Positions 32,530 through 41,193 of a stretch of DNA of 54,468 nt are shown piece after piece; positions within the stretch are counted from its first letter, which is position 1, and every line of letters starts with the position of its first letter. The notes under the pieces are model-generated. The model had not been told where the DNA came from. It did not search any database and saw only the letters and a list, made by a program, of their open reading frames with translations. Source of the DNA: Luteirhabdus pelagi (GTDB lineage: Bacteria > Bacteroidota > Bacteroidia > Flavobacteriales > Flavobacteriaceae); NCBI RefSeq assembly GCF_016827595.1, contig NZ_JAECMS010000007.1, positions 1 to 54,468 of the forward strand. Direction: 5' to 3'. The translations under genes were made by a program, and so were the position numbers.

Positions 32530-33087
32530 ATGAGTAAGAAATACGCTGACTTCAACAAGTTGAACCGCTTATTGGTAGCTAGTTTTGAGGCTGAAAAGTT
32601 ATATTATAATGCAGCTCAAGACGTCAACACCACTACATTAAAGCGATTCCTCAATTATATGGCGACGGAACGAAATAGGATGAGTCATGATATTTCCAAT
32701 GAACTTCATTCCCGTGGCATTGAACCTCTGAAGGAAGATGCTGAAAAAGGTAACATCAATCGTACGTGGCAAGAAATAAAAGAAACCCTTGAAAATCTAA
32801 ATGAAGATGTAATTATCAATCAATGTGTAAATCGCGATCTCAATAATGTAAAACGCTACGATGAATTGATCGAACGACGAGAACTCCCGGAAGCGATCAT
32901 CACACTGTTGATGAAACAACGTGATAAAATTGAATGGTATACCAAACAGGCCGAACAACATAAAAAGTCCCATTTTAAAATTGACTCGGACACAAAAAAA
33001 AACGAGAAACCGAAAAATGATGAGAACAAGGGAAACGACGATGATAACATGTCCGGCGGAAAAATAAGATCGCTTAGAGCTATTTAA
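32530..33087 (+). CDS. DUF2383 / PA2169-type four-helix-bundle protein, paralog 2
   Basis: This 185-residue, helical protein is related to the product of 16737: NRTWQEIKETLENLNEDVI and the LMKQRDKIE segment align with the other paralog. It carries an additional Lys/Asn/Asp-rich C-terminal tail of about 40 residues, probably disordered. It lies divergent from ECF sigma locus 2. TATCTTTA about 20 bases upstream is a promoter candidate. A stress-related role is likely from family and context; no enzyme motif is visible. Confidence 0.8.
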   Translation: MSKKYADFNKLNRLLVASFEAEKLYYNAAQDVNTTTLKRFLNYMATERNRMSHDISNELHSRGIEPLKEDAEKGNINRTWQEIKETLENLNEDVIINQCVNRDLNNVKRYDELIERRELPEAIITLLMKQRDKIEWYTKQAEQHKKSHFKIDSDTKKNEKPKNDENKGNDDDNMSGGKIRSLRAI

Positions 33088-33121
33088 TCTATATACTAAT
33101 ACATACTCCTCACCCCACAAA

Positions 33122-33155
33122 AATACACCCCGTTGAAATTTCAACGGGGTGTATT
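33122..33155. terminator. Bidirectional terminator (perfect 34-base palindrome)
   Basis: AATACACCCCGTTGAAA with its exact complement, then a T run. It separates DUF2383 paralog 2 from the convergent Ohr gene. Confidence 0.85.
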
Positions 33156-33177
33156 GTTTTTAATTCTGTGCTATCTA

Positions 33178-33606
33178 TTATTCTTCCAATAATAAGTTAA
33201 GCGTTACCGTAATATTGTCGCGTGTAGCTCGTGAGAAAGGGCATACCTCGTGCGCCTTGTTCACCAATGCTTCTCCATCTTCAACAGAAACCCCTGGAAT
33301 ATAGCAATCCAAAATGGCATTTAGCTGAAGATTTCCTTTTTCTGTTTTTCCAATACCTATAGTTGCGGACACACTAATATCGCCATCAATCGCGATATTT
33401 TTATCCTTGGCGACCGCTTCAACAGCTCCTCCAAAGCAAGCAGCGTAAGCGCTTCCAAAGAGCTGTTCGGGATTTGTTCCGTCACCGCCATCGCCTCCCA
33501 TGGCTTTAGGCATTGATAAATCGAAGTCGATGGGTCCATTTTCAGATGACACATGACCTTTACGTCCGCCCACAGCGGTAGATTTTTCTTTATAAAATGT
33601 TTTCAT
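33178..33606 (-). CDS. OsmC/Ohr-family organic hydroperoxide reductase
   Basis: This 142-residue protein has the two redox cysteines of the family: C57 in SAYAACFGGAV and C122 in HEVCPFSRATRDN. Ohr proteins reduce organic peroxides using a lipoyl-type dithiol. The segment GGDGGDGTNPEQLFGSAYAACF is classic Ohr. One further cysteine (C101) lies in between. It is monocistronic; no MarR-type OhrR regulator gene is adjacent. Confidence 0.93.
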   Translation of the reverse strand: MKTFYKEKSTAVGGRKGHVSSENGPIDFDLSMPKAMGGDGGDGTNPEQLFGSAYAACFGGAVEAVAKDKNIAIDGDISVSATIGIGKTEKGNLQLNAILDCYIPGVSVEDGEALVNKAHEVCPFSRATRDNITVTLNLLLEE

Positions 33607-33693
33607 GGCTGAATTTTCTTGAATATTTTCAATATACTAGGATTGTAAAAGGAACGGAAACCGATATTCATAAAATTGTCATAAATTTCAGCA

Positions 33694-34776
33694 ATGGCAG
33701 CATCCGACAAAAAGCAGAGTGCATTACAAGAAAAAAAAGGTATATCGCAACCTTCACATGTAAGTAAAACTACAGCCGATAAAATAAAATCGAAGCGGAC
33801 AAACCGTTTAGATACAAAAGAACTATTAAAAGAGATTTTAAATGGTGATTCAACGGCATTGAGTCGCGCCATTACGATTATAGAAAGCACCGCTAAAAAG
33901 CATCAAGAAGATGCACAATCCCTCATTAACGGTTGTCTTCCCCATGCCAACAAATCTATTCGGATTGGAATAACGGGTGTTCCAGGTGTTGGAAAAAGCA
34001 CCTTTATCGAACAATTTGGGAAACTGCTCACTTCCGAAGGAAAAAGAGTGGCTGTTTTAGCCGTAGATCCTACTAGTGGTATGAGCAAGGGAAGTATTTT
34101 GGGCGACAAAACCAGAATGGAGGAATTGGTAAAGGAGAAAAATGCTTTTATCAGGCCTTCCGCTAGTGGCGATTCGCTGGGGGGTGTAGCGCGAAAGACA
34201 CGTGAAACCATCTTGTTATGTGAAGCAGCAGGCTACGATGCTATTATCATAGAAACTGTTGGAGTCGGCCAGAGTGAAACGGTGGTTCATAGTATGACCG
34301 ATTTCTTTTTATTGTTGAAGTTAGCAGGTGCTGGAGATGAGCTTCAGGGCATAAAACGAGGTATCATGGAGATGGCCGATCTTATCGTCATCAATAAGGC
34401 AGATGGCGAAAATGTGAAAGCGGCAAAACTTGCAAAACAAGAATTTAATCGAGCGCTTCATCTATATCCTCCTAAGGAAAGCGATTGGCCAGCTAAGACG
34501 ATAACCTGCAGTGCGTTACACAATACTGGAATTGATGTAGTTTGGAAAGAGCTACAATCCTATTTCGAAACAGTGAAAGAAAATCACTATTTCTCCACAA
34601 AACGAAAAGAGCAAAATAAATACTGGCTACTTCAAACTATCGAGAGCAGATTGCAAAGTGATTTTTTCAACCGACCGGAAATCAAGAAAGAATTAAAAGA
34701 ACAACTTGAGCGGATCGACAGAAATGAGATAACAGCTTTTGAAGCAGCTGAAATTTTATTGAATTTGAATGATTAA
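33694..34776 (+). CDS. meaB: Methylmalonyl-CoA mutase-associated GTPase MeaB (ArgK family)
   Basis: This 360-residue G3E-type P-loop GTPase loads and protects B12-dependent methylmalonyl-CoA mutase. Walker A GVPGVGKST is at 95-103; later come VLAVDPTS, the DxxIIETVGVGQSE switch, and the base-specificity motif NKAD. The first ~40 residues are an unusual Lys/Ser-rich extension before the family core. The mutase itself is not in the window. Its stop codon shares the TTAA tetranucleotide with the convergent epimerase stop (34773-34776). Confidence 0.95.
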   Translation: MAASDKKQSALQEKKGISQPSHVSKTTADKIKSKRTNRLDTKELLKEILNGDSTALSRAITIIESTAKKHQEDAQSLINGCLPHANKSIRIGITGVPGVGKSTFIEQFGKLLTSEGKRVAVLAVDPTSGMSKGSILGDKTRMEELVKEKNAFIRPSASGDSLGGVARKTRETILLCEAAGYDAIIIETVGVGQSETVVHSMTDFFLLLKLAGAGDELQGIKRGIMEMADLIVINKADGENVKAAKLAKQEFNRALHLYPPKESDWPAKTITCSALHNTGIDVVWKELQSYFETVKENHYFSTKRKEQNKYWLLQTIESRLQSDFFNRPEIKKELKEQLERIDRNEITAFEAAEILLNLND

Positions 34777-35714
34777 GAAGGTTGTTTACGACACCACTCC
34801 ACATGCCGCTCCAACCCTTCCCGTAGACTAACAGAAGGATTATATCCCAGCAGTTTTCGAGCTTTATCGATATTGGCTTTAGTACGCGACTGGTCGCCTG
34901 CCCGTGGAGGGGTTATTTCGGTGATAATTGTGGTATCGAGTATTTCTTCTACCGTAGCAATACCGATAGCAGTACTATTTTCCTCTTCCGTTCCTAAATT
35001 GAAGATTTCACCATTGGCAATATCCTGATGCTTTATGATACTAACGATGCCATCAACAATATCATCGATATACGTGAAGCTTCTAAGATGTTTTTCGCTG
35101 CCGTCATATAAAGGAAAAGGTGTATTCTTTAATCCACTTTCAATAAGCCTGGGATATAACTTATCGGGACGTTCCCTCGGACCAAAAACCGAATACAATC
35201 GCAAAGAAGTTCCCCTTAGTTTATGCTCCCGCACTCGAGCAAGTACCAATTGCTCGGCAGCTAATTTCGTCACCCCATACCAAGAAGCAGGTTTAGGAGC
35301 AGCAGACTCGGGGAAAGTAGCTTCTAATCCATAAATTGAAGAAGTGGCTATATTGACAAAATAGGGCGATTTCTTCATCGCCATGGCATACTCAATAAGC
35401 TGCTGAGTAGCTAGGAAATTGTTCGAAAAATACGCTTCAAAGGTTGAAGTAGCCGAAATACCCGGTTGAGCAGCGAAATGAAAAATAATCTCAATATTCT
35501 TTGGCAGTGCATCATACGTATCCGCTTTACGGAGGTCGAGTCGTAAGATATCGACACCCTTCTGTTGTAAAACCTCAGCATTCCGCTCTTTCAACCGAAC
35601 ATCGTAGTAAGGCGCGAAATTGTCGACGCCAATTACCTCATGTCCCATTTCTTGTAAACGTTCCGCAGTATGCGATCCAATAAACCCAGCAGCGCCGGTC
35701 ACCAATATTTTCAT
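34773..35714 (-). CDS. NAD-dependent sugar epimerase/dehydratase (extended SDR)
   Basis: This 313-residue enzyme has the nucleotide-binding GxxGxxG (G7, G10, G13 in VTGAAGFIG) and the catalytic S125/S126 with Y146xxxK150 (WYGVTK). It belongs to the UDP-glucose/UDP-glucuronate 4-epimerase side of the extended SDR group, with the KERNAEVLQ and RPDKLYPRLI segments. It probably makes nucleotide sugars for envelope polysaccharide. It is convergent with meaB, sharing a stop tetranucleotide. No glycosyltransferase neighbours are present. Confidence 0.9.
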   Translation of the reverse strand: MKILVTGAAGFIGSHTAERLQEMGHEVIGVDNFAPYYDVRLKERNAEVLQQKGVDILRLDLRKADTYDALPKNIEIIFHFAAQPGISATSTFEAYFSNNFLATQQLIEYAMAMKKSPYFVNIATSSIYGLEATFPESAAPKPASWYGVTKLAAEQLVLARVREHKLRGTSLRLYSVFGPRERPDKLYPRLIESGLKNTPFPLYDGSEKHLRSFTYIDDIVDGIVSIIKHQDIANGEIFNLGTEEENSTAIGIATVEEILDTTIITEITPPRAGDQSRTKANIDKARKLLGYNPSVSLREGLERHVEWCRKQPS

Positions 35715-35788
35715 AATGCCTTAGGCTTTATCTTCAAAAATAGCGGTAATAATTGAATCCTACAGAATTCTTCCCTAGAAACAAATCC

Positions 35789-37582
35789 TTATACCTTTGC
35801 TCGCTTACGGTCTACTTCCTTCAATAAAATTTTACGAAGACGAAGATGATTTGGCGTAACCTCAACATATTCATCCTTTTGGATGTATTCAAGCGCTTCT
35901 TCCAGCGAAAACTTAATGGCCGGAACAATTCGCGCCTTATCATCGGCTCCTGCAGATCGAACGTTCGTCAGTTTTTTGGTCTTGGTAATATTTACCACCA
36001 TATCATCCTGACGAGAATTCTCACCGATTACCTGACCTTCATAGATATCTTCTCCGGGATTGATAAAGAATCGACCCCGTTCCTGTAGCTTATCAATAGA
36101 ATACGGAATCGCAGTTCCCTTTTCCATAGAAACCATACTTCCGTTCAAACGCTCAGGAATTCCACCTTTTAACGGCTGGTATTCCTTAAATCGGTGTGTC
36201 ATAATGGCTTCACCGGCCGTAGCGGTCAACAACTGGTTTCGTAAGCCTATAATTCCTCGTGAAGGAATCTCGAACTTACAGACCATCCGATCGCCCTTGG
36301 CTTCCATACTGGTCATTTCACCCTTACGAGTCGTAACCATATCAATCGCACGTCCGCTTACGCTTTCAGGAAGATCGATCGTCAATTCCTCTACAGGTTC
36401 ACTCTTAACACCGTCAATTTCCTTAATAATCACCTGTGGCTGACCAATTTGTAGTTCGTATCCCTCGCGACGCATGGTTTCAATCAATACAGAAAGGTGC
36501 AATACTCCACGTCCGTATACCATAAAACTATCTGCACTTCCAGTTTCTTCAACACGTAGTGCCAAGTTCTTTTCCAATTCACGCTCCAAACGCTCCTTAA
36601 TATGACGAGAGGTTACATACTTACCATCTTTTCCGAAGAAAGGAGAATCGTTAATCGTAAACAACATACTCATCGTTGGCTCATCGATAGCGATGGTCTT
36701 CAATGCCTCTGGATTTTCGGCGTCGGCAATCGTATCGCCGATATCGAAACTCTCCAGACCAACAATCGCACAGATGTCGCCAGCTTTTACTTCAGAAACC
36801 TTAATTCGGCCAAGTCCTTCAAATGTATGTAGCTCCTTGATTCGGGATTTCACAATTTTTCCATCACGCTTCACTAAAGAAACGGGCATATTCTCTTTCA
36901 ACACGCCTCGCTGTAAACGTCCGATAGCAATTCGCCCCGTAAAGGAAGAGTAATCCAAGGATGTAATCAACATCTGGGTACTTCCTTCTTCAACCTTTGG
37001 CGAAGGAATATGCTCCAACACCATGTCCAATACTGGTGCAATCGAATCGGTCGGCTTTTGCCAATCGTCGCTCATCCAATTGTTCTTTGCACTTCCATAC
37101 ACGGTTGGGAAATCCAACTGCCATTCTTCAGCACCGAGTTCGAACATCAAATCGAACACCGCTTCATGCACCTCATCGGGCGTACAGTTTTCCTTATCGA
37201 CCTTATTGATAACCACACAAGGCTTCAACCCAAGCGAAATCGCTTTTTGAAGCACGAAACGTGTTTGTGGCATCGGGCCCTCAAAGGCATCGACCAACAA
37301 CAAAACGCCATCGGCCATGTTCAACACCCGTTCTACTTCCCCTCCAAAGTCGGCGTGACCAGGGGTGTCGATGATGTTAATTTTAGTGTCTTTATATGTA
37401 ACTGATACGTTCTTCGAGGTAATAGTAATCCCGCGTTCACGTTCTAGGTCGTTATTATCGAGAATTAGCTCTCCTGTCTTCTCATTCTCACGGAAAAGGC
37501 TACAATGGTGCATAATCTTATCTACCAAGGTGGTCTTGCCGTGGTCTACGTGAGCTATAATTGCGATGTTTTTGATATCCAT
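35789..37582 (-). CDS. typA: GTPase TypA/BipA
   Basis: This 597-residue ribosome-associated translational GTPase of the EF-G/LepA group acts in 50S assembly and stress adaptation. G1 is AHVDHGKTT (10-18); then [21 protein letters not shown] and NKVDKENC. The start is ATG 37582 ([16 protein letters not shown]); the longer frame to 37669 crosses the TACTTTTG promoter at 37608. It is monocistronic. Structured-repeat copy 3 lies upstream on the same strand, 82 bases before the start codon. Confidence 0.97.
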   Translation of the reverse strand: MDIKNIAIIAHVDHGKTTLVDKIMHHCSLFRENEKTGELILDNNDLERERGITITSKNVSVTYKDTKINIIDTPGHADFGGEVERVLNMADGVLLLVDAFEGPMPQTRFVLQKAISLGLKPCVVINKVDKENCTPDEVHEAVFDLMFELGAEEWQLDFPTVYGSAKNNWMSDDWQKPTDSIAPVLDMVLEHIPSPKVEEGSTQMLITSLDYSSFTGRIAIGRLQRGVLKENMPVSLVKRDGKIVKSRIKELHTFEGLGRIKVSEVKAGDICAIVGLESFDIGDTIADAENPEALKTIAIDEPTMSMLFTINDSPFFGKDGKYVTSRHIKERLERELEKNLALRVEETGSADSFMVYGRGVLHLSVLIETMRREGYELQIGQPQVIIKEIDGVKSEPVEELTIDLPESVSGRAIDMVTTRKGEMTSMEAKGDRMVCKFEIPSRGIIGLRNQLLTATAGEAIMTHRFKEYQPLKGGIPERLNGSMVSMEKGTAIPYSIDKLQERGRFFINPGEDIYEGQVIGENSRQDDMVVNITKTKKLTNVRSAGADDKARIVPAIKFSLEEALEYIQKDEYVEVTPNHLRLRKILLKEVDRKRAKV

Positions 37583-37607
37583 AATGGTACCTGTTTTTAA
37601 GGCGGTG

Positions 37608-37615
37608 CAAAAGTA
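37608..37615 (-). promoter_or_regulatory. typA promoter -7 box (TACTTTTG)
   Basis: Minus-strand TACTTTTG followed by CACCGCC, 25 bases before the typA ATG. Its GC-rich discriminator resembles, but is not identical to, the stable-RNA promoters. Confidence 0.6.
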
Positions 37616-37663
37616 ACGCTTATTATCAATAGTTTGGGTGTTATTTTCGTTAATTATTTTTTT

Positions 37664-37804
37664 GGGCATTTCCCACGCTTATGCGTGGGCCGGGTCTTCA
37701 GCTATATCTCTTTTTGCTCCAACCCAATTTAGACCTGCCGGGTATTGAAAACCCAGCAGGTCTTTCCCGACTCAAAAAGAGGATGCCGCCTCAACCCCTA
37801 ATGC
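37664..37804 (-). ncRNA. Candidate structured RNA / dispersed repeat, copy 3
   Basis: The minus-strand copy has a closing helix GCATT (37800-37804) with AATGC (37666-37670), compensating both sides relative to GCGTT/AACGC in the other copies. The first arm starts AT-C with a bulged C and contains a nested AGACCTGC/GCAGGTCT hairpin (37731-37763). The second arm is a perfect CCCACGC-TTAT-GCGTGGG hairpin at 37672-37689. It lies between the typA promoter and the divergent FG-GAP gene. Confidence 0.55.
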
Positions 37805-37863
37805 GGACAGCGTCCAATTTTTTAGTATCTTTAACTACAGACTCCCCGTCAAACTTTATACAT

Positions 37864-39258
37864 ATGAAAAATAGCCTTCTACTTCTTTTGCTAGTTGGAA
37901 GTACGCTAACAGCTTTTGGTCAATTTGGCTCCCAACAGATTATTTCCACAGCTACGATAAGTCCGTACCAGGCCAAAACATGGGATGTCGATGCCGACGG
38001 TGATATTGATGTACTTACAGCCTCTGGAGAAACGTTTTCCCTTTCTTGGTATGAGAATACGGATGGCGAAGGTACTTTTAGCGATGAAAACATCATTACC
38101 GCCGAACCAGCTTATTATCTCTCTATCGATTTTGTTGATATGGATGGCGATAATGATAAGGACCTTCTGCTATTAGAAAATAACCCGAACCGACTACTAT
38201 GGCTGGAGAACACGGATGGTAACGGGCAGTTTTCTGTAGAACATATACTCTTTGAAGAGGAAGCGGAATACAAATACTCGGTGCTCCCAGCGGATCTAGA
38301 TTCAGATGGCGATTTAGATTTGGTTGTAGAATATGGCGATACTTTTAGTGATCGTATCGTGGCATTTGAAAATTTGGAAGGCATTGGCACATTTGGCCCC
38401 GAAACAGTTCTTTTAGACGAAGATATTCAGTATACAAAACCGTTACTTGCAGACATGAATGATGACTCGCTACCGGACTTACTTATCGCAGAAGACGAAC
38501 ATGCACCTGCAAGAATTTTTTGGCTTCGGAACAACAGTAATATTACATTCGACAGTCCTCAGGAGATTTATCAATTCGAATTTTTTATTTCAGATAATAC
38601 CAGCGTCACCCATATGGAAATGGCAGATCTTGATACCGATGGCATCAACGATTTAGTCATTTCAACAACCAATAGCGATACAACCAATACGATTAGTTGG
38701 TTTAAGGGATCGAATGACGGGACTGGGTTTGGTCCTATTAACAACCTATTCAATTTTTCATTTAATTATATATTGGGCGATATCGACAACGATACAGACA
38801 TAGACATATTGGGGCGTAATGGGTTTTTGGACACTATATTTTGGTATCGAAATGAAGATAGCCTAGGCCTTTTTGGAGAACAACAACTTATTACGGACGA
38901 GGTAGATGCTCCTAGGGCACTCTCTATAGCCGACATTAATGATGATGGTTATATAGATCTAGTATCAACATCGGTCGGCGACAATATTATCGCGTGGTAC
39001 CCAGGTGAAGAATTGGGATTGGAAGAGCAAAATAATTTCCAATTCACCTTATATCCAAATCCAGTATCGGATAAACTTTTTATCATAACTGATCTTCAGG
39101 TAAAGGAATGTGCGCTTTATGATGCTACTGGAAGATTGGTAACAGTGCTATTCAATCAAAACCGTTTAGATGTCAGTAGCCTATCTTCAGGCATCTATTA
39201 CCTCACGATTATTTCAGATTCGGATGAAATGGTAAAAAGAAAAATAATTAAAAAATAG
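37864..39258 (+). CDS. FG-GAP/VCBS repeat protein with type A T9SS sorting domain
   Basis: This 464-residue secreted protein has a signal peptide (MKNSLLLLLLVGSTLTAFGQ). It has about seven FG-GAP/VCBS-like repeats, each with a Ca-binding Dx[DN]xDxD loop (for example DVDADGDIDV, DMDGDNDKDL, DLDSDGDLDL, DIDNDTDIDI, DINDDGYIDL), predicted to form a beta propeller. The C-terminal ~80 residues (YPNPVSDKLFI ... GIYYLTI ... KRKIIKK) are a type A sorting domain that directs T9SS export to the cell surface. The start at 37864 is used; the frame to 37681 overlaps repeat copy 3. The ligand is unknown. Confidence 0.9.
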   Translation: MKNSLLLLLLVGSTLTAFGQFGSQQIISTATISPYQAKTWDVDADGDIDVLTASGETFSLSWYENTDGEGTFSDENIITAEPAYYLSIDFVDMDGDNDKDLLLLENNPNRLLWLENTDGNGQFSVEHILFEEEAEYKYSVLPADLDSDGDLDLVVEYGDTFSDRIVAFENLEGIGTFGPETVLLDEDIQYTKPLLADMNDDSLPDLLIAEDEHAPARIFWLRNNSNITFDSPQEIYQFEFFISDNTSVTHMEMADLDTDGINDLVISTTNSDTTNTISWFKGSNDGTGFGPINNLFNFSFNYILGDIDNDTDIDILGRNGFLDTIFWYRNEDSLGLFGEQQLITDEVDAPRALSIADINDDGYIDLVSTSVGDNIIAWYPGEELGLEEQNNFQFTLYPNPVSDKLFIITDLQVKECALYDATGRLVTVLFNQNRLDVSSLSSGIYYLTIISDSDEMVKRKIIKK

Positions 39259-39296
39259 GTCTTCTCTATTAATGAATATTCCAACGATGGATTCAG

Positions 39297-39304
39297 TATC
39301 TTTG
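39297..39304 (+). promoter_or_regulatory. kdsA promoter -7 box (TATCTTTG)
   Basis: TATCTTTG, 20 bases before the kdsA ATG. Confidence 0.6.
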
Positions 39305-39324
39305 CTATCATAAATTAGCTCGAT

Positions 39325-40143
39325 ATGAATCTATCCTCCATACCTAAAATAAAACATACGACTTCAGGAAACTTTTTTCTTTTAGCTGGTCCTTGTGCCA
39401 TTGAAGGCGAAGACATGGCGCTTCGCATAGCCGAAGAAGTCATAAAGATCACCGATAAACTGGAAATACCCTATGTATTTAAAGGCAGCTTTAAAAAAGC
39501 AAATCGCAGCCGTATCGACAGCTTCACCGGAATTGGCGATGAAAAAGCCTTGAAAATCCTTCAAAAAGTATCGGAAACCTTTGACGTTCCCACCGTAACC
39601 GATATTCATGAAAGCAGCGATGCCGCCATGGCTGCCGAATATGTAGATATATTACAAATTCCAGCTTTTCTTGTTCGTCAAACCGACCTAGTGGTAGCAG
39701 CCGCAGAAACCGGAAAAACCGTAAATCTCAAGAAAGGACAATTTATGAGTCCGGAAAGTATGAAGCATGCGGTTAAAAAGGTGACGGACAGTGGAAATGA
39801 TAAGGTCATGATTACCGATCGCGGCACCATGTTCGGCTATCAGGATATGATTGTGGATTTTAGGGGCATTCCGACGATGAAGGCCTTTGCCCCTACCGTT
39901 CTGGATGTTACCCATAGCCTTCAGCAGCCGAACCAAAGCGTTGGAGTAACGGGAGGACGACCCGACATGATCGGCACTATCGCTCGAGCTGGAATAGCAG
40001 CAGGAGTTGATGGCTTGTTTATGGAAACCCATTTCGATCCGGCAAATGCCAAAAGTGATGGAGCTAATATGCTCGATTTAAGCAAGCTTGAAAAAGTGCT
40101 TACCGACTTGGTGAAAATACGGCAGGCCGTAAATTCACTCTAA
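39325..40143 (+). CDS. kdsA: 3-deoxy-8-phosphooctulonate (KDO-8-P) synthase
   Basis: This 272-residue TIM-barrel enzyme condenses phosphoenolpyruvate with arabinose-5-phosphate to form KDO-8-phosphate for LPS inner core. The motifs are LLAGPCAIEGED, KGSFKKANRSR, LKKGQFMSP and TGGRPDMIG. Cys24 in GPCAIE is the metal ligand of the metal-dependent (Aquifex-type) class; the E. coli enzyme has Asn there and needs no metal. It is monocistronic, with a TATCTTTG promoter and a terminator. Confidence 0.96.
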   Translation: MNLSSIPKIKHTTSGNFFLLAGPCAIEGEDMALRIAEEVIKITDKLEIPYVFKGSFKKANRSRIDSFTGIGDEKALKILQKVSETFDVPTVTDIHESSDAAMAAEYVDILQIPAFLVRQTDLVVAAAETGKTVNLKKGQFMSPESMKHAVKKVTDSGNDKVMITDRGTMFGYQDMIVDFRGIPTMKAFAPTVLDVTHSLQQPNQSVGVTGGRPDMIGTIARAGIAAGVDGLFMETHFDPANAKSDGANMLDLSKLEKVLTDLVKIRQAVNSL

Positions 40144-40195
40144 AAAAACGGAATCCGAAGAAAGCAGTATCAATTCACCAAAATTTTATCAATAA

Positions 40196-40223
40196 AAAAA
40201 GGCTGTCGTAAGACAGCCTTTTT
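40196..40223. terminator. Bidirectional terminator after kdsA
   Basis: AAAAAGGCTGTC and GACAGCCTTTTT around a four-base loop, flanked by A and T runs. Nearly the same stem recurs at 54335. Confidence 0.85.
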
Positions 40224-40243
40224 AGCATTATAAAAATGCTTTC

Positions 40244-41089
40244 TTATTTCTTAACGATTTTCTCAGTCAAGGTACCAGCAGAAGTTTCTACTGAAAGAAC
40301 ATACACCCCTCTTGAAAGGTCAGCAATGTTCATTGTTCCTTCAACTAAAGCAACTCCAGTATTACGACCTAATACGTCATAAAGAGTAGCGCTGTTGATT
40401 TCAACAGATGCAGGAGCGTCGATATTCAACTTGGCATCAGCTGGGTTAGGGAATACAGAAACTTGAGAAAGTGCATTGTCGCCTACGCTCAATACTTCTT
40501 CACCTACTAGGTTGATAACATATTCCTGAGGATCAGAAACAATTGTATTAGAATCAGAGTAAGGAATTGTACATCCATCAGACTTTAACCAAGCAGTGTT
40601 ATTCTGACCAGCTGTGTTAAACCCAGGGAAGTAACGGATAAAAGTAGCAGTTCCTTCGTCTGGAGCGAAAACCTCTACAGCAACGGTAGTTCCAGCAGGA
40701 ATAGTAGCTGTAATTGGTGCTGAAATTAATGTCAGATCATTTGCTGCCTCCAAGTCAACATCTACAGTTTCAATTAAAGTAAAAGTAGCAGCTGATAAAT
40801 CTTCAGTGTCAATTTCATAAATATTTACCTGAACAACTTTTCCATCATCAGCAGAACCTTGTCCGAACTCAACAGCAGAAACCTCAAAATCACCAGTGAT
40901 AGAGAAATCTCCTTCCAAGTCGTATGTTCTTGCAAATGCATTGTCGCGGTACTCACCGTTACCACTATTCCAACATGCCACCCCACCAGTATCGATTGTA
41001 GAGGGATCTACACTCTGAGATAAAGTTACTTGGGCATTAGATGCAACTCCAATAAGCAATGAAGCTGCCAACAAAGTAATTTTTTTCAT
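40244..41089 (-). CDS. Secreted protein with type A T9SS sorting domain
   Basis: This 281-residue protein has a signal peptide (MKKITLLAASLLIGVASNAQ). The body is beta-rich, acidic and without recognisable catalytic residues; the sequence VNIYEIDTEDLSAATFTLIE and TATIPAGTTVAVEVFAPDE resembles a jellyroll or CBM-like module, but this is weak. The C-terminal type A sorting domain (SVFPNPADAKLNI ... GVYVLSVET ... LTEKIVKK) marks it for T9SS secretion and surface attachment. It is divergent from the M14 peptidase gene. Confidence 0.9.
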   Translation of the reverse strand: MKKITLLAASLLIGVASNAQVTLSQSVDPSTIDTGGVACWNSGNGEYRDNAFARTYDLEGDFSITGDFEVSAVEFGQGSADDGKVVQVNIYEIDTEDLSAATFTLIETVDVDLEAANDLTLISAPITATIPAGTTVAVEVFAPDEGTATFIRYFPGFNTAGQNNTAWLKSDGCTIPYSDSNTIVSDPQEYVINLVGEEVLSVGDNALSQVSVFPNPADAKLNIDAPASVEINSATLYDVLGRNTGVALVEGTMNIADLSRGVYVLSVETSAGTLTEKIVKK

Positions 41090-41193
41090 AATAAAATGTG
41101 TTTAAAAGTTTAATATTGGTAATTCAAATATATAAAAGTACATTTAAATATCATCATTTAATTGCAAAATATAAATTTCTGACAATAACAAAT

